From Paracoccus contaminans (lineage in GTDB: Bacteria; Pseudomonadota; Alphaproteobacteria; Rhodobacterales; Rhodobacteraceae), in the NCBI RefSeq assembly GCF_002105555.1, contig NZ_CP020612.1:1666001-1730000 (forward strand): a stretch of 64,000 bases of DNA. The letters run 5' to 3'. Both the position numbers and the translations under genes were made by a program. Below are positions 37,820 to 45,244 of the stretch, piece by piece (position 1 is the first letter of the stretch; every line of letters starts with the position of its first letter). Below the pieces are notes generated by a model. That model was given only the letters and a program-made list of their open reading frames with translations. It did no database searches and was not told the origin of the DNA.

Positions 37820-38407
37820 TCAGGCGCGCCCGCATGCGATCAGCTGTATCTGATACATCTCGGCCCGCTGCTGGACCTTTCCGGCAACACCCATCAGCCA
37901 AGGCTTGGCCAAATGGCTGCCGCTGGCAAATCCCGTCCGCCCTTCGTGATAGGCCAGGTATTGCGAGGCCGCGTCGCCCTTGGGAATGCCAAGGCGCCTT
38001 GCCGTCCCGTCCATGTACCAGCCCATGAAATCGGTGGCGTCGCGGATATCGTCGCGCCGCGCCCGGCGCTTGCCCGTCTGGGCGAGGTATTCCTCCCACG
38101 TGCCGTCCAGCGCCTGCGAATAGCCGAAGGCCGAGCTTTGCCGCCCGATGGGGATGATTCCCAGCGCGTATTGATGGGGGGTGCGGGCATCGCCGATGAA
38201 TTTCGATTCCTGGTGGATCGCGGCCATCTGCACCGCCACCGGCACGCCCCAGCGCGCCTGCGCCGCGCGCATCGCCTGCAGAAAGGCCGGCCGCTCGGAC
38301 GTGATCGCGCAGGCATTGTCCAGATCGCGCGGCGGCTTGAAGCTGCCGCCCCCGCCCCCGCAGGAAGCGACCAGCATGACAATCGCCAGCTTGAGATAGT
38401 TGTTCAT
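37820..38407 (-). CDS. Lytic transglycosylase-like lipoprotein (SLT domain)
   Basis: 195 residues. The N-terminus has a lipoprotein signal with lipobox VASC (Cys16) followed by a glycine stretch. The domain resembles soluble lytic transglycosylases: AAIHQESKFIGDARTP holds the catalytic Glu in the ES motif, and AFGYSQALDGTWEEYLAQTG is the downstream GYAQ-type motif. A periplasmic peptidoglycan-cleaving role is inferred. Ends convergently with lolA. Confidence 0.83.
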   Translation of the reverse strand: MNNYLKLAIVMLVASCGGGGGSFKPPRDLDNACAITSERPAFLQAMRAAQARWGVPVAVQMAAIHQESKFIGDARTPHQYALGIIPIGRQSSAFGYSQALDGTWEEYLAQTGKRRARRDDIRDATDFMGWYMDGTARRLGIPKGDAASQYLAYHEGRTGFASGSHLAKPWLMGVAGKVQQRAEMYQIQLIACGRA

Positions 38408-38621
38408 CCGCCTGCCCGCCCGGTCCGGTTCTGGTGTTTTGCGGCAAGTTTAGGAAATCGGGCAGGGAAGGAAAAGCCGCACCGGACGGTCGGCCGGTCC
38501 TCTCCGTCGCTGCCCGGCCTTGCCGGGGCCGGGGCTGCGTCCCATGTCCCTTGTGCGCTCGCAAGGCATCGTTAATCTGGCCGGCGACAAAAGGTATTCA
38601 TCTTTTCGGGGGAACCGGACA

Positions 38622-39803
38622 ATGGCAGACAATGACATCGTGATCCTGTCTGGCGCGCGTACGGCCATCGGCGGCTTTGCCGGCAGCCTTGCCAGCGTCA
38701 CGCCGATCCAGCTGGCCGCGACCGTGACCAGGGCGGCTGTCGAGCGGGCAGGGATCTCTGCGGACAATATCGGCACCGTGGTGTTCGGCCATGTCATCAA
38801 CACCGAACCGCGCGATCAGTATCTGTCGCGCGTCGCCATGCTCGAGGCGGGCCTGCCCGACACCACGCCGGCGATGAATGTCAACCGGCTGTGCGGATCG
38901 GGTGTGCAGGCGATCGTGTCGGCGGCGCAGTCGCTGATGCTGGGGGATGCCGATTTCGCCGTGGCCGGCGGGGCCGAGGCGATGAGCCGCGGGGCCTATA
39001 TCGTTCCCTCGCTGCGTTCGGGCGCGCGGATGGGCGACCAGCAGATCCTTGACATGATGACCGGCGCGCTGACCTGCCCGATGGGCACCGGCCACATGGG
39101 CGTGACGGCCGAGAATGTCGCCCAGGAACATGACGTCAGCCGCGCCGACATGGATGCCTTTGCCCTGGAAAGCCAGCGGCGCGCGGCCAATGCCATCGAA
39201 CAGGGCTATTTCAAGGACCAGATCGTCCCGGTCGAGGTCAAGACGCGCAAGGGCATCGTCACCTTCGACACCGACGAACATCCCAAGTCCACCTCGGCCG
39301 AGGCGCTGGCCGGGCTGAAGCCCGCCTTCAAGAAGGACGGCAAGGTCACGGCGGGCAATGCCTCGGGGATCAATGACGGCGCCGCCGCGCTGGTGCTGGC
39401 GCGCGAAGGCGCGGCCCGCGCCGCGGGGCTGACGCCCCGGTTCCGCATCCTCGGCTATGCCCATGCGGGCGTGCGCCCCGAAGTCATGGGCATCGGCCCG
39501 GTTCCCGCCGTGCGCAAGCTGCTGGAACGGACCGGCCTGACGGTGGACGATTTCGACGTGATCGAATCGAACGAGGCCTTTGCCGCACAGGCCCTCGCCG
39601 TCAGCAAGGAGCTGAACTTCGATCCCGCCAAGGTGAACCCCAATGGCGGGGCAATCGCGCTGGGCCACCCCGTCGGCGCGACCGGCGCGATCATCACCGT
39701 CAAGGCGATATACGAGCTGGACCGGATCGGGGGCAAGAAGGCGCTGATCACCATGTGCATCGGCGGCGGGCAGGGCATCGCGCTGGCGATCGAGCGCATC
39801 TGA
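38622..39803 (+). CDS. Acetyl-CoA C-acetyltransferase (thiolase)
   Basis: 393 residues, biosynthetic-type thiolase condensing two acetyl-CoA to acetoacetyl-CoA. Nucleophilic Cys in NVNRLCGSGVQAIVSAA (about residue 90), NEAFAAQAL, catalytic His in GGAIALGHPVGATGA, and the second Cys in CIGGGQG. Length and pattern match PhaA/AtoB types used in PHB and ketone metabolism; no phaB or phaC lies beside it here. ATG 38622 is behind GGGGGAA. Confidence 0.92.
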   Translation: MADNDIVILSGARTAIGGFAGSLASVTPIQLAATVTRAAVERAGISADNIGTVVFGHVINTEPRDQYLSRVAMLEAGLPDTTPAMNVNRLCGSGVQAIVSAAQSLMLGDADFAVAGGAEAMSRGAYIVPSLRSGARMGDQQILDMMTGALTCPMGTGHMGVTAENVAQEHDVSRADMDAFALESQRRAANAIEQGYFKDQIVPVEVKTRKGIVTFDTDEHPKSTSAEALAGLKPAFKKDGKVTAGNASGINDGAAALVLAREGAARAAGLTPRFRILGYAHAGVRPEVMGIGPVPAVRKLLERTGLTVDDFDVIESNEAFAAQALAVSKELNFDPAKVNPNGGAIALGHPVGATGAIITVKAIYELDRIGGKKALITMCIGGGQGIALAIERI

Positions 39804-39816
39804 ACCCCTTGCGGCG

Positions 39817-39842
39817 GCGGCGCGGGCCGTGGTCCGCGCCGC
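39817..39842. terminator. Terminator-like hairpin between thiolase and GT39 genes
   Basis: Nine-bp stem GCGGCGCGG / CCGCGCCGC with an 8-nt loop, 13 bp after the thiolase stop. It separates converging genes and could serve both directions; no T-tract. Confidence 0.45.
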
Positions 39843-39864
39843 TGCTGTCTTGCGCGGGGGCGCC

Positions 39865-41277
39865 TCAGCGCCTCAGGGGGGTAAGGCACGGCCCCTCCAG
39901 CCGCGCAGTCTCGAACGGGCGTGAGCCCAGATCGCCCGGCCCCGGCGTCATGAGGCGGCGATCTTGCGCGCAGGGTGGCGCGCTGCCGACTGCGCCGACC
40001 CACAGGGCCGGTCCGGCCTCGGTGCGCAGCGGATAGATCAGGTCATAATGGCTGGGCACGGGGCCGCGCGGGCCGGGCACCGCACGCACCCGCAGCGCCA
40101 GCCCCTTGGCGCGCCAGGTCAGCGCGGCCAGCATGGCCCGGTCGCTGGCCACGATCAGCGGCGCGCCATGGGCGGCGGCGATCACCGCATCCGCGGCCGC
40201 CCTGTTGCCGACATAGCGCGCCAGCACCGGCCGCCCGTTTCGTTCCCAGTCCTGCGCCCAGGTTCCGATCACCGGCAGGCCCAGCGCCAGTGCCCCGTTC
40301 ACCGCCACGGCGGCCACCGCCAGCCGGGGCCGGGGTGACAGCCAGGCGGCCATCAGGATCGCGCCGGGCACATAGGCCCCCGCGGCCCAGTTGGCGTTCG
40401 CCTCGGACTGCACGGCTTGCAGCACCACGATGACCAGCGGCGCCGCCGCGATCGCCGCCAGCCCCCGCAGGCCGGGCGGCCAGCGCCGCATCAGCCCCGC
40501 CAGCAGGGCCATGAAGGTCAGCGGCCCCGCGACGGCGAACTGTTCGACGAAAAAGCGCGCCGCGTGGCCAAGATGCAGCGCACCCTGCCAGTCGGCGTTC
40601 TGCGCGGTATGCCGCAGGGTGGCAAAGTCATGGCTGGCGTTCCACAGGATGTTCGGCGCGAAAAGGACCAGCGCCGTCCCCGCCGCGACCAGCATCTCGG
40701 CCGGCGGGCGCCGCCAGTGCCGGTCGATCCAGCCTGCCAGCGCCAGGCCCGGCAGCGGGAACAGCATGGCGTATTTCGACCACAGGCCCGCAGACAGCGC
40801 GGCCCCCGCCAGCGCCGCGCCCCCCAGGCCGGGCGCCCGGGCCCAGGCCAGCAGGAACAGCGCGAGCGCCAGCATCTGCGGGCTGTCGGTCGAAATCAGG
40901 ATGCTGCCGGCCGATACCAGCGGCAGGGTCGCATAGATCACCCCCGCAAGCGCCCCGGTTGCCGGACCGGCCAGCCGCCGTGCCAGGGCCATCACCGCAA
41001 GCGCCGCCGCGCCGTGGACCAGCGGCCAAGGCAGGCGGGCCACCCAGGCCGCGTCGGAGCCGGCCGCCTCGTTCGCGGCGCGGATCAGCCAGCCGACCAT
41101 CGGCGGCTTGGACCATGCGCCCGCCGCCAGCTCCTGCCCCCACAGCCAGTACTGGGCCTCATCGACATACAGCTCGAGATCGGACCAGCGCAGCCAGGCC
41201 AGGCGCCAGGCCGTCAGCCCTGCGATGATGCCGATGGCAAGCCACTCGGGCCTAGGCCGCGGGCGACTTCGCCGCAT
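39865..41277 (-). CDS. GT39/ArnT-family membrane glycosyltransferase
   Basis: 470 residues, about 11-12 hydrophobic segments. The N-terminal loop carries the acidic DLELYVDEAQYWLWGQ motif (catalytic DE) and WSKPPMVGWLIR, hallmarks of the PMT/ArnT superfamily that transfers sugars from polyprenyl phosphate to lipids or proteins. It overlaps the upstream LpxB-N-like gene by 26 bp, and a GT2 polyprenyl-phosphate glycosyltransferase precedes that, so the triad probably modifies lipid A or another envelope glycan. The sugar is unknown. Confidence 0.86.
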   Translation of the reverse strand: MRRSRPRPRPEWLAIGIIAGLTAWRLAWLRWSDLELYVDEAQYWLWGQELAAGAWSKPPMVGWLIRAANEAAGSDAAWVARLPWPLVHGAAALAVMALARRLAGPATGALAGVIYATLPLVSAGSILISTDSPQMLALALFLLAWARAPGLGGAALAGAALSAGLWSKYAMLFPLPGLALAGWIDRHWRRPPAEMLVAAGTALVLFAPNILWNASHDFATLRHTAQNADWQGALHLGHAARFFVEQFAVAGPLTFMALLAGLMRRWPPGLRGLAAIAAAPLVIVVLQAVQSEANANWAAGAYVPGAILMAAWLSPRPRLAVAAVAVNGALALGLPVIGTWAQDWERNGRPVLARYVGNRAAADAVIAAAHGAPLIVASDRAMLAALTWRAKGLALRVRAVPGPRGPVPSHYDLIYPLRTEAGPALWVGAVGSAPPCAQDRRLMTPGPGDLGSRPFETARLEGPCLTPLRR

Positions 41278-41560
41278 GGATCAGCCACAGGTTGCGCAGA
41301 TAGATCACCGTGCCCAAGGCCTGTCCGAAGATGAAGACGGGATCGCGCCGGTGGATCGCATAAGCCAGCAGCGTCAGCCCGCCCAGCAGCGAGAAATACC
41401 AGAAGGCCACCGGCACGACAGATTGGCGTGCGCGTTCGGATGCGATCCACTGGATCAGGAAGCGCATCATGAACATGGCCTGCGCGAAAAAGCCGAAGAT
41501 CACCCAGAGCAGTTCCGCTCGCGTCGTGACCTTGAAGAAATGCATCATCGCAAGGGTCAT
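41252..41560 (-). CDS. Lipid-A-disaccharide synthase N-terminal-like membrane protein
   Basis: 102 residues with three hydrophobic segments (LLWVIFGFFAQAMFMMRFLIQWIASE, WYFSLLGGLTLLAYAIHRRDPVFIFGQ, TVIYLRNLWLI). This is the stand-alone LAB_N domain, originally seen at the N-terminus of some LpxB proteins and common in Arn-like operons, where a flippase or accessory role has been proposed. Its ATG overlaps the GT2 stop (ATGA) and its end overlaps the GT39 gene, so all three are translationally linked. Confidence 0.88.
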   Translation of the reverse strand: MTLAMMHFFKVTTRAELLWVIFGFFAQAMFMMRFLIQWIASERARQSVVPVAFWYFSLLGGLTLLAYAIHRRDPVFIFGQALGTVIYLRNLWLIHAAKSPAA

Positions 41561-42312
41561 GTCCGGTCCTCTGGGGTGCGTTCTATGGCGCGGACGGTCT
41601 TGCGCCGGCGCAGCAGCCAGGCCACCCCGGCCAGGTCGCTGACCCCGACCACGCCGCGCTGCCAGTTGCTGTAGTTCGATCGGCCCTTCCCGCGCGCGCG
41701 ATGGGCGACATCGACATGCGCAACGCGCCAGCCATCGCGGGCGAACAGGGCGGGCAGATAGCGGTGCTGGTGGTTGAAGAAGGGCAGCGACAGATAGGCA
41801 TCGCGGCGAAAGGCCTTCAGCCCGCAACCGGTGTCGCGCGTGTCGTCCTTCAGAACCCTTGCGCGCAGCCGGTTCGCCGCCGTGGATGCCAGCCTTTTCG
41901 AGGCGGTGTCCTGCCGGCCCACGCGCTGGCCGGCCACCAGCCCCAGATCATCGGGGCCATCCAGCAGCGGCGCCACCAGGCGGGGCAGTTCCTCGGGCGG
42001 GTTCTGGCCGTCGCCGTCCAGCGTCACGATGATGGGCGCGCGCGCGGCAATGGCGCCGTTATGCACCCCCGCCGACTGCCCGCCCGACCGGGGATGCGAC
42101 AGCAGCCGCAGCCAGGGGCGCTGCCGCGCCAGTTCCAGCACCTGCGCGGCCGTGTCATCGGTCGAGCCGTCGTCGACGACGATTACCTCGAAGGGGGCAA
42201 AGGGGGCGAGGGCGGCCTCGATTCCGCCGATCAGGGGGGCGATGTTCCCCGCCTCGTTCCGGCAGGGAATGACCACGGACAGGCGCGGGCCGGGGGAAAG
42301 GGGTTGATCCAT
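41557..42312 (-). CDS. GT2 polyprenyl-phosphate glycosyltransferase (DPM/ArnC-like)
   Basis: 251 residues, GT-A fold. LSVVIPCRNEAGNI, VIVVDDGSTDDTA, VTLDGDGQNPPEEL with the DxD-type metal site, TGCGLKAFRRDAYL and HRARGKGRSNYSNW are typical of dolichyl-phosphate mannose synthase-like enzymes. There are no C-terminal membrane spans, unlike ArnC. It likely charges undecaprenyl phosphate for the downstream GT39 enzyme. ATG 42312 is preferred over a GTG at 42336. Confidence 0.88.
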   Translation of the reverse strand: MDQPLSPGPRLSVVIPCRNEAGNIAPLIGGIEAALAPFAPFEVIVVDDGSTDDTAAQVLELARQRPWLRLLSHPRSGGQSAGVHNGAIAARAPIIVTLDGDGQNPPEELPRLVAPLLDGPDDLGLVAGQRVGRQDTASKRLASTAANRLRARVLKDDTRDTGCGLKAFRRDAYLSLPFFNHQHRYLPALFARDGWRVAHVDVAHRARGKGRSNYSNWQRGVVGVSDLAGVAWLLRRRKTVRAIERTPEDRT

Positions 42313-42367
42313 GATCCGTTGCCTGGTGCTTGCCACTGACAGCCTGCCCGCGATTTCGGCGGGACGA

Positions 42368-42397
42368 AATAAAACGGGCGCCCCAAGGGGCGACCCG
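42368..42397 (-). terminator. Canonical intrinsic terminator
   Basis: On the minus strand a GGGTCGCCCC-TT-GGGGCGCCCG stem is followed immediately by GTTTTATTTC. It is the best intrinsic terminator in the window. It lies about 80 bp after the mini-ORF at 42476-42532 and 190 bp after yhhQ, so it ends one of those transcripts. Confidence 0.7.
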
Positions 42398-42475
42398 CGA
42401 GATCAAAGGAGAAGGTCCGGTTAGGGATGGTTCAACCCGGTCCCAAGCCGACCCCTGCCGCCATTGGGGCTGCCC

Positions 42476-42532
42476 TCAGGCACAGGGCTTTCTGCTTGTC
42501 CCGACTCCGTTCTCCAACATCACTCTCGACAC
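42476..42532 (-). CDS. Possible 18-codon mini-ORF with an extended Shine-Dalgarno
   Basis: Begins GTG TCG AGA GTG ATG and encodes MSRVMLENGVGTSRKPCA, then TGA. The start sits 7 nt after GGAGG inside a 16-nt sequence complementary to the 16S rRNA 3' tail. A hairpin-capable segment and a canonical terminator follow, so this may be a leader peptide, a small protein or part of a small RNA. No family is recognised and translation is unproven. Confidence 0.3.
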   Translation of the reverse strand: MSRVMLENGVGTSRKPCA

Positions 42533-42547
42533 TGGACCACCTCCTTT
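42532..42547 (-). promoter_or_regulatory. Extended Shine-Dalgarno, near-perfect 16S 3'-end complement
   Basis: The minus-strand sequence AAAGGAGGTGGTCCAG can pair over 16 nt with the usual 16S tail CTGGATCACCTCCTTT, with a single G-U wobble. Typical ribosome-binding sites in this window pair over 4-6 nt. It positions ribosomes on the GTG at 42532. Confidence 0.6.
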
Positions 42548-42559
42548 CGCTGGGCTTCG

Positions 42560-42586
42560 CCGCGGCAGAGGGTGCCACAGCCGCGG
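42560..42586 (-). other. Hairpin directly after yhhQ
   Basis: Inverted repeat CCGCGGC / GCCGCGG with a 13-nt loop, 1 bp after the yhhQ stop and 12 bp before the extended Shine-Dalgarno. Could be a yhhQ 3'-end structure or the 5' hairpin of the small transcript. TTGACTTGACC just upstream is a possible -35. Confidence 0.35.
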
Positions 42587-42587
42587 G

Positions 42588-43199
42588 TCAAGTCAACGGG
42601 TTTTCCGCATGCGCGGCCAAGATTTTGTTGACCGCGCCCCGATAGGGCACAAGGGCCAGCAGGGCCAGCGTCATCTTGGTCAGCCAGTCCGCCAGCCCCA
42701 GCGACACCCACAGCGGCACGTCATGGCCCAGCCCCAGCAGCGGCACCGCTTCATTGGCCCAGCCGGTATTGATGTCGGCCGGCAGCATCGTCCCGAAGGC
42801 GATCGAAAAGAACAGCACGGTGTCGATCACCGATCCGGCGAGCGTGGACAGGAACGGGGCCTTCCACCATGCCTTTCGCCGCAGCCGGTCGAAGACCGTC
42901 ACATCGATCAGCTGCGCGGTCAGGAAGGCAATCCCCGAGGCCGCGGCGATCCGCAGCGTCGTCTTGTCCAGCCCCGCCGCGACAAGCGAGCAGACCGCCC
43001 CGAACAGAAAGCCGGCCAGCACCACCTTGCGCGCCGCGCCCACCCCGCGAAAGCGGTTGGTCAGGTCCGTGACCAGAAAGGCGACCGGATAGGTCAGCGC
43101 CCCCCAGGTCAGCCAGTCGCCCAGGCGGAACTGGACAAGGATGTTCGAGGACAGCACGACGGCGGCCATCGCGAGGATCGCGGGCACAAGAGGGCGCAT
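42588..43199 (-). CDS. yhhQ: Queuosine precursor transporter (YhhQ family)
   Basis: 203 residues with about six hydrophobic segments. Family marks include TYPVAFLVTDLTNRFRG, GIAFLTAQLIDVTVFDRLRR and the C-terminal GSVIDTVLFFSIAF. YhhQ imports 7-cyano-7-deazaguanine or preQ1 for queuosine tRNA modification. No queuosine gene and no convincing preQ1 riboswitch was found upstream (43200-43292). Confidence 0.88.
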   Translation of the reverse strand: MRPLVPAILAMAAVVLSSNILVQFRLGDWLTWGALTYPVAFLVTDLTNRFRGVGAARKVVLAGFLFGAVCSLVAAGLDKTTLRIAAASGIAFLTAQLIDVTVFDRLRRKAWWKAPFLSTLAGSVIDTVLFFSIAFGTMLPADINTGWANEAVPLLGLGHDVPLWVSLGLADWLTKMTLALLALVPYRGAVNKILAAHAENPLT

Positions 43200-43292
43200 G
43201 GATGTGGGTTCCGTTTTACAAGGTGGCGGAAGAACTCGGCCCGGATGCGGGCACCGGGCGCTTACGATGCGCCCGGACCTTGCGTCAAGCGG

Positions 43293-44411
43293 TCATTCGG
43301 CACGGACAGGGGGACGGTTCCCAGCCGGCCCGGGCGCGGCCATGGGGGCGGGGGCAGAGACAGCTGCGCCCAGGATGCCCGGTCCGGGGGCCGGCGGCGG
43401 GGATGCGCCTGCGGCGGCGCCAGCCGGGCCCGGCGCCGGCGCAGGTGGCGGCGGGGGCGATGCAGGCTCGGCCGGGGCCGAGAGGGCCAGCGGGCGGCCC
43501 GCCGCGGCGCGTTCGCGGACGCGGAACTCGACCAGTTGGGTCTGCTGGACGAACAGGAAATTGTCATCCGAGATCAGCGTGACGCGGATGCCCTGGCCAT
43601 CGCGCCACACGGCGATCCCTTCGAGGTTGTCATACTGCCGCGGCACCGATTCGATCAGTGTCTCGGGCGGGCCGAGCGCCTCGTCGGTCATCGCATAGCG
43701 GCGCACGCGGCTGGTAAAGCCCAGCAGCCCGCTAAAGTCGCGCTCCAGCACATACAGCCTGCCGTCGGGGCCGACATCGGCCCCGACCGGCGCCCAGCCA
43801 TCCTCGCGCGGCAGGTCGAACGGGTTGCTCCATGCCCCGTCACGCAGCCGCCAGACGGGAAAGCCCGAATCAGCCTGCGACCAGCCTTCGGGTATGGTGA
43901 GCAGATCGCCCGAGGGCGTCACGGCCAGCGCCTCAAGCCCCATGTTGCGCTGCAGCGCACGCAGGAACGGGGCGGGCGGCACCGGCACCGCGGGCCGATC
44001 GGGATCGTCATAGCGGGCGATGCGGTCCAGCCCCTCGAAGCTGACGAACATCCGCCCCTGCGCGTCGATGGCCAGCCCTTCGGCATCGCCCTTGTAGCCC
44101 GGCTGCAGCTTGCGGCCCTGGCTGTCCTGCAGCCGGGCGGTGCCCGCGGTCGTCAGGCCGCTGATCCGGCCCTGCCGGCTGCGCTGGACGCTGCCCCAGC
44201 GGATCGTGCCGCGATCGGACAGCGCCCAATAGCGGCTGCCGTCCTCTGACAGCTCAAGCCCCGAAAAGCCGCCGAAATCGGCATCGCCCTCGTGCCAGAC
44301 AAAGATTCCCAGGGCGTCGATCACCACGTCGGCACGGGCGGCTGCCGGCCCCGCCGCCAGCCAGGCCAGCCCTGCCGCCGCCGCGATCAGCGCGTGACGA
44401 GCGCCTGGCAT
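43293..44411 (-). CDS. Exported phytase-like esterase protein
   Basis: 372 residues. Signal peptide MPGARHALIAAAAGLAWLAAGPAAARA, then a phytase-like beta-propeller domain (FGGFSGLELSEDGSRYWALSDRG, GDAEGLAIDAQGRMFVSFEGLDRIARY, GLEALAVTPSGDLLTIPEG, YDNLEGIAVWRDGQGIRVTLISDDN). The last 55 residues are a Pro/Ala-rich low-complexity tail. The family is annotated as esterase-like phytase; enzymatic function is unproven. The start lies inside the end of mepA (25-bp overlap), so the two are probably cotranscribed. Confidence 0.85.
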   Translation of the reverse strand: MPGARHALIAAAAGLAWLAAGPAAARADVVIDALGIFVWHEGDADFGGFSGLELSEDGSRYWALSDRGTIRWGSVQRSRQGRISGLTTAGTARLQDSQGRKLQPGYKGDAEGLAIDAQGRMFVSFEGLDRIARYDDPDRPAVPVPPAPFLRALQRNMGLEALAVTPSGDLLTIPEGWSQADSGFPVWRLRDGAWSNPFDLPREDGWAPVGADVGPDGRLYVLERDFSGLLGFTSRVRRYAMTDEALGPPETLIESVPRQYDNLEGIAVWRDGQGIRVTLISDDNFLFVQQTQLVEFRVRERAAAGRPLALSAPAEPASPPPPPAPAPGPAGAAAGASPPPAPGPGILGAAVSAPAPMAAPGPAGNRPPVRAE

Positions 44412-45244
44412 GCGCGGGGCAGTTCGCTGAGCCTGAGGCTGCGCGGATGGCGGGCCTTGGGATCGGGCGGCGCGGCCTTGGGCGGATGGATGCGGTTCTC
44501 GATCCACTGCGCGGCCTCGGCGCAGCCGTCGCCGGGGGGCGGGGGGTCCTGATCCTCGCACCCGCCATTCGGGCAGGCCAGCCGGACGTGAAAATGGTAA
44601 TCATGCGCGTTGATCGGGCGGATCTTGCGCAGATAGCCGCGATCGCCGCGTTCGGCATTGCACATCGCCACCTTGGCGACCGGATCGACAAAGATCCGCT
44701 GGACGCGCGGGTCCATCGCCGCCGCGCGCAGGATCGCGTGGTGCGAGGCCGACCACAGCGGGCTGGGCGCAATTCCGCCCTTGGCCACTACGGATTGCGA
44801 CGAAATCTTTTCCCGCTGCGCCGCGGTCAGGTGCAGCGACGGCGGCGGCAGCATCCAGATATCGGCATCCAGCCCGATCTGGTGGCTGGCATGGCCGGTG
44901 ACCATCGGCCCGCCCAGCGGCTGGCTCATGTCGCCGATGTAAAGCCCGCGCCAGCCGTATTGCGTCGCCTGCCGCGACAGGCCGACCAGGAAATCGACCA
45001 GCTGCGGGTTGCCCCAGTTGCGGTTGCGCGACAGCCGCATCACCTGCCAGGTCGGCCCGGTTTCCGGCAACTGCACATTCCCGGACGCGCAGCCCTTGCT
45101 GTAGAAACCGATCGCCGCGGCCGGCCCGCCGTTCGAGGTGCGCTGGGCGCCAAAGACCTCCTTGGCCAGCGGATCGGCTGCGGCGGGCAGGGCGGCTGCG
45201 GCCAGCAGGCCGGCGGCAAGGACGGATTTCAGGGCGCGGATCAC
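44387..45244 (-). CDS. mepA: Penicillin-insensitive murein endopeptidase MepA
   Basis: 285 residues with a signal peptide (IRALKSVLAAGLLAAAALPAAA). Zinc LAS-type peptidase: TGHASHQIGLDADIWML provides His and Asp ligands and NAHDYHFHVRLACP the catalytic/ligand His residues; SRNRNWGNPQLV is also typical. It cleaves D-Ala-mDAP cross-links in peptidoglycan. The GTG start (45244) overlaps the stop of the MFS gene, so it is translationally coupled. The extra Cys-rich tail NGGCEDQDPPPPGDGC is common in alphaproteobacterial forms. Confidence 0.92.
   Translation of the reverse strand: MIRALKSVLAAGLLAAAALPAAADPLAKEVFGAQRTSNGGPAAAIGFYSKGCASGNVQLPETGPTWQVMRLSRNRNWGNPQLVDFLVGLSRQATQYGWRGLYIGDMSQPLGGPMVTGHASHQIGLDADIWMLPPPSLHLTAAQREKISSQSVVAKGGIAPSPLWSASHHAILRAAAMDPRVQRIFVDPVAKVAMCNAERGDRGYLRKIRPINAHDYHFHVRLACPNGGCEDQDPPPPGDGCAEAAQWIENRIHPPKAAPPDPKARHPRSLRLSELPRACQALVTR

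Noticed and set aside
42427..42645. 72-codon plus-strand frame near yhhQ
   Set aside because: It is antisense to the mini-ORF and the yhhQ end, with no family similarity; the minus-strand signals explain the region better.
43200..43292. preQ1 riboswitch upstream of yhhQ
   Set aside because: No preQ1-I or preQ1-II core could be recognised in the short leader.
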